Shown here one piece after another: positions 53,107 through 59,772 of a stretch of DNA of 59,772 bases (positions are counted from its first letter, which is position 1; the number at the start of each line of letters is the position of its first letter). Both the position numbers and the translations under genes were made by a program. The notes beneath the pieces are model-generated. The model searched no databases. It saw nothing but the letters and a program-made list of their open reading frames with translations, and was not told the DNA's origin. The stretch lies in the NCBI RefSeq assembly GCF_016841685.1, contig NZ_JAENYR010000016.1:1-59772 (forward strand), written 5' to 3'. The DNA comes from Thiohalomonas denitrificans. GTDB lineage: Bacteria > Pseudomonadota > Gammaproteobacteria > Thiohalomonadales > Thiohalomonadaceae.

Positions 53107-53268
53107 TAATCCTGATGCGTCGGCTCGGGATTTAAGAGCAGCCGGCGGATTATGGGGACGACCGTGGTACGGCGGTCCGTCCCGGGGACTGAAAACCGTC
53201 CCTGTACGGTGCACCACTTGCTGAGTACTACCCCCTTTACGGCAGCTCACCCGCTGCCGTTTTTTTTT
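53107..53268 (+). ncRNA. Candidate small RNA of about 160 nt
   Basis: Defined by the promoter at 53072-53100 and the terminator at 53239-53268; the 5' end near 53107 is an estimate. No credible frame lies between. Inner pairings include GGACGACCG with CGGTCCGTCC (around 53156-53182). Several GGA triplets (near 53128, 53147, 53155, 53185) recall CsrA/RsmA-binding RNAs, but they are fewer than in typical CsrB types. The family is not recognised. The rest of 53269-53516 shows nothing. Confidence 0.5.
53239..53268 (+). terminator. Rho-independent terminator
   Basis: ACGGCAGC, loop TCACCC, GCTGCCGT, then a run of nine T. A very strong terminator shape. There is no protein gene just upstream on this strand. 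Confidence 0.93.
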
Positions 53269-53516
53269 GCCTTCGAAACATCGCCCGGAACCGTAACACG
53301 GAGCACCGACCGCGCCCGGCTGCTCACCCCCGGATCACTCCAGTCTGACTGTCGTGCCGGCCTGAAGTCCGACCTGCAGGGGCCAATTCCCGGCCGGGCA
53401 GGATCACTGCACACCGGGGAGGGCCCATGGGAAGTCCGGGAGTGGGTAGGGAAGTATGCACTTTCCATCCTGTTTTCCCGTGAATGTCGTTTGGAAGAAA
53501 CGCAGTAGCGTACCGC

Positions 53517-55817
53517 TCAACCCGAGTGGACGCAGTTGCGGCCCGCGTGCTTGGCGGCATAGAGAGCGTCGTCCCCCCGTTTCAGCAGGGCATCGGCGCC
53601 TTCGCGGGGTTGATACTCGGCGATTCCGAAGCTGGCCGTGATGGACCCGACCGGTGGGAACGGCGCCCGCTCCAGTTCGGCCCGCAGTTTCTCTGCCAGG
53701 GTCCTGCCACTATCGAGCTGCGTTTCGGGGGTAAGGATGACGAATTCCTCGCCACCCCAGCGCGCAAGGACGTCGGCCGAGCGCACTGCGTTTTGCAGGC
53801 ATGAGGCAACATGCTTGAGGGCCCGGTCGCCCACTTCGTGGCCGTGAGTATCGTTGACCGACTTGAAATGGTCGATGTCCAGCAGTATCAGCGTCACTGG
53901 ACACTCATAGCGGTCTGCGCGGTCCAGCTCGCGCTCCAGGTGTTCCGTGAAGCGGTGCCGGTTGAACAGCCCGGTGAGGAAATCGTGACAGGCACGGCGC
54001 TCCAGCTCTGCCTCCAGCGATTTGCGGTCGCTGATGTCCATTCCCACACCGACGATGGCGGCCCGTGTGTGCTCGGGCTCGTCTATCGGCATGGCATTGA
54101 TGATGTAAGGAATCTCCCGTCCCGTAGCGGTCTGCAGTTTTACCTCAATGGAAACCCCCGCGGCCCTGGCGGCGGTGAACGTCTCAACAAAGGCCTCGAA
54201 GTCGCTCTCGGCCGCCAGGTCGGTCAACCGCATCTGTGCCAGGGTCTCGGAGGTGTACCCCAGTTCCCGCTCGAGATTGATATTCCAACGCAGCAGCCGC
54301 CCCGAGAAATCCAGAAGAAAAAAGACTTCCGGAAGGCTGTTGATCACCGCATTGGCAAACTGTTTTTCCCGCACCGCGATCTGCCCGGCTGCGGTTTCCG
54401 CCTCCTTTCGATCGCTGATGTCGCGGCAGATGGTAGCGAGAAAAGCGGGTTCCCCCCGCTCATCCCGCGGAGCCAGAATCACCTGGGAAACCGGCAGGTC
54501 GCGGCTTTGGGTACGGATAACGCCTTCGGACTGCCAGATACCGTCCCGCAACGCCGTCGGGATACCTTCCTGCCGGATCCGTTCAGAGGCCTCACCGGAA
54601 AAAAGGCTGCAGGAGGCGCTGTTGCTAATGCCGCAGCGATCCAGAAGCGCCCGCGCCGTACTGTTGAAATAGCTGGGGGCAGCGTCGACATCACCGATAC
54701 AGACGTAGTCGGGACTGGCCTCGACCACGGCCGCCAAGCGCTGACGCTCCTGATCGGCGTATTCGCGCTCGATGATACCCGCCAACGTATCGGAAACGGC
54801 ACGGACAAAGGCCGCTTCGGCATCGTTTTGCACATGGCCGGCGGAAACATAGAGGTTGAGGACGCCGAGCACGCCTTTGCTGGAGAGGATTGGCTGGCAA
54901 TAATGGCCATGATCGACGATGCCATCGAGACAAGCCGGGGGATCGTCACCCAGCTGCGGGCGGAAAACAGCGGCACCCTGCGCTGCGGCCTGGCCGCAAT
55001 GGCAGTGCCCGAACGGAATACTGCCACATAGACGCTGCTGCTGGGGGTTCAGGTGACGCTGTATCACCAGGCGCAGCTCCCTGCCCCTGGTCAGAAAAAT
55101 GGCTCCCCCCTTTTCGAACCGGAGCCAGGAGACCTCGAACAGGATATCCAGAACCTTGTCCAGCTTTTCGATCAGGGAGACCGGACGCAGGCCCAGGCTC
55201 AGAATCCGGCTGAGGGCCTCCTGTGCCTCTTTTTCCTTGCGCAGCGCCCTCTCCGCATTCTGGTGATTCTTTTCCAGGCGAAGGAAGTAGATGCCCGCCG
55301 ACAGCTTGTCCGCGAGCTCACCGAGCGCTTCGGCTTCCTGTTGATCGAAGGTATCAGTCCGGGAGGCATGGATGACGAGAGCGCCGTAGATCTCTTTGTT
55401 CCAGCGCAAGGGCAGGGAGATGCAGGCGTGATAATCTCCGGATTCAGCTTCGTCGCGCCAGGGTGCGAAGGATTCGCTATCGAGGGTACTGCGGACAATG
55501 ACTGTTTTGCCGGTGCGGATCGCGGTACTTGTGGGGCCGGCTCCCCTGAGCGAAGAGCCCCGCCCGGCGCACACCTCATCCAGATAGCCGGCTTCATATC
55601 CTGCGTACGCCATCGCTTGCAGGAGCTGAACCGTCCCGTCCTCGCCAGGGTAGGCAACCCATGCGAAAAGGTATGCGCTCTGACGTACCGTGACATCGCA
55701 TATGCCCTGGAGCAAATCCGCCTCGCAGCGGGCCGAAGTCAGTACTCCAGTCGCAGCACGGACTGTTGCCAGTGCCCGATTCATCCGGGATCCCACTCCC
55801 CTGCTATCTCCATCCAC
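53517..55817 (-). CDS. GAF-GAF-PAS-PAS-GGDEF diguanylate cyclase
   Basis: A 766-residue soluble signalling protein. Order: GAF (about residues 15-185), GAF (about 215-355, with GHCHCGQAA, a Cys/His-rich loop), PAS (about 370-480), PAS (about 490-600), GGDEF (about 605-765). The active-site motif is GGEEF, and RSAD five residues before it matches the inhibitory I-site RxxD, so it should make cyclic-di-GMP with product feedback. No EAL domain. The frame opens at a GTG at 55817; ATG 55784 (MNRALATV) is an alternative. The DUF2235-PilZ protein could be a receptor (speculation). Confidence 0.92.
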   Translation of the reverse strand: MDGDSRGVGSRMNRALATVRAATGVLTSARCEADLLQGICDVTVRQSAYLFAWVAYPGEDGTVQLLQAMAYAGYEAGYLDEVCAGRGSSLRGAGPTSTAIRTGKTVIVRSTLDSESFAPWRDEAESGDYHACISLPLRWNKEIYGALVIHASRTDTFDQQEAEALGELADKLSAGIYFLRLEKNHQNAERALRKEKEAQEALSRILSLGLRPVSLIEKLDKVLDILFEVSWLRFEKGGAIFLTRGRELRLVIQRHLNPQQQRLCGSIPFGHCHCGQAAAQGAAVFRPQLGDDPPACLDGIVDHGHYCQPILSSKGVLGVLNLYVSAGHVQNDAEAAFVRAVSDTLAGIIEREYADQERQRLAAVVEASPDYVCIGDVDAAPSYFNSTARALLDRCGISNSASCSLFSGEASERIRQEGIPTALRDGIWQSEGVIRTQSRDLPVSQVILAPRDERGEPAFLATICRDISDRKEAETAAGQIAVREKQFANAVINSLPEVFFLLDFSGRLLRWNINLERELGYTSETLAQMRLTDLAAESDFEAFVETFTAARAAGVSIEVKLQTATGREIPYIINAMPIDEPEHTRAAIVGVGMDISDRKSLEAELERRACHDFLTGLFNRHRFTEHLERELDRADRYECPVTLILLDIDHFKSVNDTHGHEVGDRALKHVASCLQNAVRSADVLARWGGEEFVILTPETQLDSGRTLAEKLRAELERAPFPPVGSITASFGIAEYQPREGADALLKRGDDALYAAKHAGRNCVHSG

Positions 55818-55952
55818 AATCCTTTATCCGCCTGTTCCTTATGACCTGCTCCGGTTTTCTCCCAGCCCGGGGTGCAGGAACGAGTATAGCGTGAATCAGT
55901 TCACATTCCGGCAATTCACCCGGATTAATCGGTTCGTGTGGGCCGGAAGCCG

Positions 55953-56564
55953 TTAATCCGCCTTCTGCGTGCGCTCCAGCCCCGTCCATGAGAGCTGGAC
56001 GACCTCGGGCAGCAGACGCTCCAGGGCACGGTTGGCAGCCACGACTCCACCATACGCATTATCCGTCGGCGCCGGTTCGAAGGTCCGCAATGTACGGGTG
56101 ACAATGATCTCTCTACTGGCCATATCGATGACGACGGCGCGTAGCGCGATTTCGAGCCGACTGATGTCGCCGCTGAAGTCGTGGATCAGATAAAGCAGCC
56201 GCGTCTGCAAACGCCGATCGGCCCGCAGCCGTTGAGAACCGTCCACGACCGCACTGAACACACCCCCACCCTCCAGTGCCTCGACCAACAGCGACTGCAG
56301 CATTTTCGGTGGCGGTGCGGCCCATTCGTTGAACGCAAAATAAGCCAGTTCGAAAGGCTGTTCCCGATACGCTATGCCCGTGCTGGCAAATCCGGGATTG
56401 GCAACCGGTGTTGCCACCTCGATCACCGGACCATCGGCCTCCAGTGAGTGCGCTCCAGACTCTACCGTTAGCGTGTAGGTCATGGTGGGTGGAGTGCGAG
56501 TCGGCACACTGCAGCCGGTCAGCAGCAGGGCGAGGAGCATGGGTATGGTGGCGTGGCGGGTCAT
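55953..56564 (-). CDS. ABC-type transport auxiliary lipoprotein (PqiC-like)
   Basis: A 203-residue lipoprotein with lipobox LLTGC after a short signal peptide. The mature part carries the family pattern GIAYREQPFELAYFAFNEWA, then MLQSLLVEALEGGGVFSAVV and a beta-rich end. It probably sits in the outer membrane as partner of the MCE protein. Its ATG overlaps the MCE stop (ATGA). Last gene of the operon. Confidence 0.88.
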   Translation of the reverse strand: MTRHATIPMLLALLLTGCSVPTRTPPTMTYTLTVESGAHSLEADGPVIEVATPVANPGFASTGIAYREQPFELAYFAFNEWAAPPPKMLQSLLVEALEGGGVFSAVVDGSQRLRADRRLQTRLLYLIHDFSGDISRLEIALRAVVIDMASREIIVTRTLRTFEPAPTDNAYGGVVAANRALERLLPEVVQLSWTGLERTQKAD

Positions 56565-57484
56565 GGTCTCTCTCCGGGCCCGGGCGTACGCTCCCGACCG
56601 AACAGCAGCATGTTGGGACTCCGTTCGAGTCGCTCAGTGAAGCTGCTCAGGGTCTCGGTGAAAGACGAAAGGTCTCCCAACAGGCGTTCGGCACGGGGAG
56701 CGAGGTCGGCCTGCAGACTGTCGGTAGTTTCGCCGACCCCCGAGGCAGCCTGATCGATAGTCTGCATGGCCTGCCGGGCACCATCCATTGCCCGTCGGGT
56801 TTCGGCCAGCAGGGATGGTAGAGCCTGGTTCGCGCGCGCCGTGAACTGCTCCGCATGAGAGAGCGTTCGCCCCAGGGTTCGGCTCTGTTCCGCGAGCTGG
56901 CCCGTCACGGTATTCAGGTTGGAGAGCGTACGGTCGACCGCCTGAAGATTGTCGTCACTGAGCAGCGCGGCCGTTCGCTCGGTGATTCCCGCCAGATGGG
57001 ACGAAGCGATATTGAGCTGCTTCATCAGCTCCGGCAGAAGCTCCTCGAGGCTCGCAGTCAGCGAGGCCCGGGTGGGGATCACCGGATAGGGAAGGTCATC
57101 GGGAGTGCGGGCAAGCGACGGACTCCGGGGACTGCCTCCGGTCAGGTTGACGAACTTCAATCCGGTTACGTAACTCTGGTATTCGATCAGGGCGCGGGTA
57201 TCCTCCTTCACGGGCGTGCCCTGTACGACCTCCAGTAGCAGCCGCACCCGCTGCGGGTCCTGCGGGTCCAGGCTGATGTCCGCCACCCGACCTACACTGA
57301 CGCCGTGATAGCTGACCGGTGCGCCGACGTTCAGCCCGTCGACCGACTCTGAGGTAAAGGCAAGATAGCGGCGCATCTCCGGCTGAATGCCGCCCGCTGC
57401 AAACCACAGGGTGGAGATGACAATGCCGCCGCCCAGCAAGATGACAAACAGTCCCACCAGTGCATAGTTCACCCGGGGTTCCAT
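56561..57484 (-). CDS. MCE (MlaD-type) lipid transport protein
   Basis: A 307-residue protein with one N-terminal helix (VGLFVILLGGGIVISTLWFA), then the MCE domain (YLAFTSESVDGLNVGAPVSY, HGVSVGRVADISLDPQDPQR, GLKFVNLTGG) and a long helical C-terminus (LSNLNTVTGQLAEQSRTLGR). Family members form hexameric rings that carry lipids between membranes. The extended helical tail may build a tunnel-like bundle. It overlaps the ATPase gene by 16 bp and the lipoprotein by 4. Confidence 0.92.
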   Translation of the reverse strand: MEPRVNYALVGLFVILLGGGIVISTLWFAAGGIQPEMRRYLAFTSESVDGLNVGAPVSYHGVSVGRVADISLDPQDPQRVRLLLEVVQGTPVKEDTRALIEYQSYVTGLKFVNLTGGSPRSPSLARTPDDLPYPVIPTRASLTASLEELLPELMKQLNIASSHLAGITERTAALLSDDNLQAVDRTLSNLNTVTGQLAEQSRTLGRTLSHAEQFTARANQALPSLLAETRRAMDGARQAMQTIDQAASGVGETTDSLQADLAPRAERLLGDLSSFTETLSSFTERLERSPNMLLFGRERTPGPGERP

Positions 57485-58239
57485 GCGGCCTCCCTGGCGC
57501 CACGACCCCGGTTACCCTGGAAATAGGCCTTAACCAGGGGGTGCCCGCTCCCACTTATCTGCTTCATGGTCCCGCCTGCCAGAATCCGCCGCTCCCCCAG
57601 GAAGATGGCCCGATCCGCAGCCCGCCAGAGCGTATCCAGATCGTGGGTAATCATCACCACGGTAAGACCCAGGGAGTCGCGGAGCTGTAAAATGAGGTCG
57701 TCCAATGCATCGGCGCTTGCCGGATCCAGTCCGGCCGTCGGTTCATCGAGAAACAGCAGTTCCGGATCCAGTGCCAGGGCACGGGCCAGGGCCGCTCGCT
57801 TCAGCATACCGCCACTCAACTGGGCCGGAAGCTTACGTCCGTTCTCCGATGCCAGGCCCACCAGGGCAAGCTTCAGACAGCCGAGTTCGTGGCGAAGCCC
57901 GGGCGACAGCGTGGTATGTTCGATGATGGGAGTCTCCACGTTCTGTTGAACAGTCAGGCTGCTGAACAGGGCGCCATGCTGAAACAGAACCCCGGTTCGT
58001 TGTCGCAGACCGTTTTTTTCTACCTGCCGCGGCGTTTCACCGAAGACCTTGATGGTCCCGGCAGTCGGTTCCTGCAGCAGCAGGGCCTCCCGCAGCAGCA
58101 CCGTCTTGCCCGAGCCGCTGCCACCCACAATGGCGAAGATTTCCCCCCGCCGGACCTCGAAGTTGAGATCTTCGTGGATACATTCGCGACCAAAGCAGGT
58201 ATGCAGATTGCGCACCTCCAGGATGTTTTCGTTCATCAT
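57469..58239 (-). CDS. ABC transporter ATPase (MlaF-type)
   Basis: A 256-residue ATPase: Walker A GGSGSGKTVLLREAL, Q-loop LFQHGALFSSLT (as in MlaF), signature LSGGMLKRAALARAL, Walker B LLFLDEPTAGLDP, H-loop MITHDLDTLWRAA. It powers the lipid transport complex. The ATG at 58239 is chosen because homology starts at NILEVRNLHTCFG; the frame is open to 58362 but would overlap the permease gene. No clear ribosome-binding site. Confidence 0.94.
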   Translation of the reverse strand: MMNENILEVRNLHTCFGRECIHEDLNFEVRRGEIFAIVGGSGSGKTVLLREALLLQEPTAGTIKVFGETPRQVEKNGLRQRTGVLFQHGALFSSLTVQQNVETPIIEHTTLSPGLRHELGCLKLALVGLASENGRKLPAQLSGGMLKRAALARALALDPELLFLDEPTAGLDPASADALDDLILQLRDSLGLTVVMITHDLDTLWRAADRAIFLGERRILAGGTMKQISGSGHPLVKAYFQGNRGRGAREAAWNPG

Positions 58240-58321
58240 CGCAAAAACCGGCCGACGTGGTGGCGGGAGACCCGTAACATCCGTTTCTTCGCGTTCCCTG
58301 CCTGCTTGCGGTAAACCGTCA

Positions 58322-59455
58322 CTATATTCCGAACCAGCTGAAAAGCACCGAGAACGCCGCATCGGCGACGATTACCAGAAAGATAGACTGAACAACGCTG
58401 AGAGTGGTCTGGCGGCCGACACTGTCGGCCGCTCCGGTGACCCGAAAACCCTGAAAACAGCCTACAGCGGCGATGATCATCGCGAACACTGGCGCCTTGA
58501 TGAGGCCCAGCACAAAAGAGGCCATGGAAATGGCCTCGGGGATGCGATCGAGAAACGATTGAAAGCTGATATCGAGCAGCGACTTGGCCATCAGCATGGC
58601 GCCGAAAATCCCGGTCACGTCGGCCAGCAGCGTCAGCAGCGGCAGAGTGATCATGAGCCCCAGAATCCGCGGCAGCACCAGCAAATCGAACGGGGGAATG
58701 CCAATCGTGCGTAGCGCATCCAGCTCCTCGGTGACCTTCATGGTGCCGATTTCGGCGGTGTAGGCAGCACCCGTGCGTCCCGCAACAATAACCGCAGTCA
58801 TCAAGGAGGCCAGCTCCCGGAAAATGGTGAGTGCAGTGAGGTCGACGATATAGATATTGGCGCCATAGATCCGCAGCTGCACGCTGCCCTGGTAGGCCAG
58901 CGTGACCCCCAGAAGAAAAGACAACAGGGCCACGATCGGCACCGCACGGACACCCGCTTCCTCCACTTCCGTCAGGATGAGCGGCAGGCGCAGGCGCCAT
59001 GGTCGAATCAGGTGATTAAAGAGGACGGAGGCGGACTCCCCAATGAAAGCAAGCAGTGCGTTGGCCACGTTCAGATGGTCGTGGCTGGCCCGGCCGACCT
59101 GCTCCAGCATGCCCTGACGTCTCGGCGGCTCCACCGGGCGGATGTCGGATTGCCGGGACTGCACCAGTTCGAACAGTGTCCGCCGATGCCCCTCCAGGTT
59201 TTCGAGCCGCCACTCCCTTTGCTGACTTTCCAGCACCCCGATCAACTTTCCCAACAGCCAGGCGCCGGCGGTATCCAGCGCCCGCAATTCGCCGGCATCG
59301 ATAGTCACCGCCCGGCCCGGCCACCAGCCGGGCGAAGGCATTGGTTCATCGAGGGAACCAATGGCGGTGGTTATCCAGTAACCAGTCAGGCGCACGCGCG
59401 GGTAATCTGCCTCAAAAACCAGCCCGGCACTCTTTGGCGGTAATCGTGCGGTCAT
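58322..59455 (-). CDS. MlaE-type permease with N-terminal STAS domain
   Basis: A 377-residue protein. Residues about 1-105 are a STAS-like domain (VTIDAGELRALDTAGAWLLG), normally a separate protein MlaB in E. coli. The rest is the MlaE permease: VPIVALLSFLLGVTLAYQGS, ELASLMTAVIVAGRTGAAYT, AEIGTMKVTEELDALRTIGI, and a series of helices to the end. First gene of the operon that runs permease, ATPase, MCE protein, lipoprotein. Confidence 0.94.
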   Translation of the reverse strand: MTARLPPKSAGLVFEADYPRVRLTGYWITTAIGSLDEPMPSPGWWPGRAVTIDAGELRALDTAGAWLLGKLIGVLESQQREWRLENLEGHRRTLFELVQSRQSDIRPVEPPRRQGMLEQVGRASHDHLNVANALLAFIGESASVLFNHLIRPWRLRLPLILTEVEEAGVRAVPIVALLSFLLGVTLAYQGSVQLRIYGANIYIVDLTALTIFRELASLMTAVIVAGRTGAAYTAEIGTMKVTEELDALRTIGIPPFDLLVLPRILGLMITLPLLTLLADVTGIFGAMLMAKSLLDISFQSFLDRIPEAISMASFVLGLIKAPVFAMIIAAVGCFQGFRVTGAADSVGRQTTLSVVQSIFLVIVADAAFSVLFSWFGI

Positions 59456-59479
59456 GGACCGGCCCGGCTATTCAATGCA

Positions 59480-59772
59480 GGCGCCGAACTGGTAACCACG
59501 GGGTACGCGGGGACCACGGGGTAAAACGGGTTGTCCGGGTTCTTTCTCCCCCTTGTGCTCCGTGTGCTCCGTGGTTCGGAATTCAAGCGGTGACCGTTGA
59601 GTTCTTCATGAGCAACCTCCTGGAGACCTGCCCCGCCGCTTTCATTGCGAGCCGTACCCGCCGCTACGCGGCCCCGAATCGGTGACGAACATTCAGCCGT
59701 CATTGCGAGGAGCCCCGGCGACGCGGCAATCTGGGGTTTTGGGAGCAGGAGATTACTTCGTCGCCGGGGCTC
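59480..59772. repeat. Dispersed repeats at the window end
   Basis: At 59495-59577 copies of ACCACGGGG and inverse CCGTGGTT/CTCCGTGTGCTCCGTGG face each other. From 59640 to 59711 lies an inverted copy of the 57-bp unit found at 1-240 (TCATTGCGAGCCGTACCCGC, then CGGCCCCGAATCGGTGACGA). No gene is visible. Confidence 0.75.

Noticed and set aside
53811-55031. 406-residue forward frame opposite the GGDEF gene
   Set aside because: Antisense shadow in GC-rich DNA; the minus strand shows GAF, PAS and GGEEF motifs.

Overview
The window looks like a piece of a GC-rich gammaproteobacterial chromosome. The best evidence is the block argH / algZ-algR / hemC-hemD-hemX-hemY, an order known from pseudomonads and relatives. 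A sulfur-oxidising, probably halotolerant lifestyle is suggested (inference) by two DsrE-family proteins, the C-terminal remnant of a flavocytochrome c sulfide dehydrogenase (FccB) and a BCCT osmolyte transporter. No rRNA or tRNA gene was seen.

Layout. 0-6.2 kb: a Rieske/glutamate-synthase-like fusion, then a CheB-CheR-PAS protein followed by a PAS histidine kinase. 6.5-14.4 kb: small housekeeping and stress genes (cold-shock protein, secreted DsrE-like protein, PQQ sugar dehydrogenase, RRM and VF530 proteins, DUF2235-PilZ protein, AIR-synthase-like protein) mixed with gene remnants. 14.9-25.4 kb: P-type cation ATPase, AI-2E-type permease, PhnA/YjdM, a 1079-residue membrane protein of unknown function, and a BCCT transporter. 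25.4-42 kb is an accessory region. It holds a two-gene membrane protein/VWA-like lipoprotein unit, an XRE regulator with two palindromic sites, a BsuBI/PstI-type restriction-modification pair bracketed by a 176-bp direct repeat, IS4 and IS91 remnants, and a run of at least four integron attC sites with five cassette genes and no integrase. The outermost cassette is abutted by the 3' end of a group II intron in the opposite orientation. Next come a nucleotidyltransferase-HEPN protein, a HepT remnant cut by a MITE-like element, a MarR/DsrE2 divergent pair, a methyltransferase and a decayed ParE-type toxin-antitoxin. 42-53 kb: argH, algZR and the hem cluster, then a ferredoxin-type reductase and an epimerase-like protein. 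53-59.5 kb: a candidate small RNA with promoter and terminator, a GAF/PAS/GGDEF diguanylate cyclase, and a four-gene MCE/Mla-type lipid transport operon. The window ends carry inverted copies of the same 57-bp repeat.

The hem genes form one transcription unit with overlapping ends (hemC/hemD, hemX/hemY), as do the MCE operon and algZ-algR. The strongest leads for new biology are the membrane protein/VWA-lipoprotein pair (25.9-28.0 kb), the 1079-residue protein (20.0-23.3 kb), the integrase-less cassette array with its intron remnant, and the candidate sRNA at 53.1-53.3 kb. All identifications rest on reading motifs by eye; no database search was possible.
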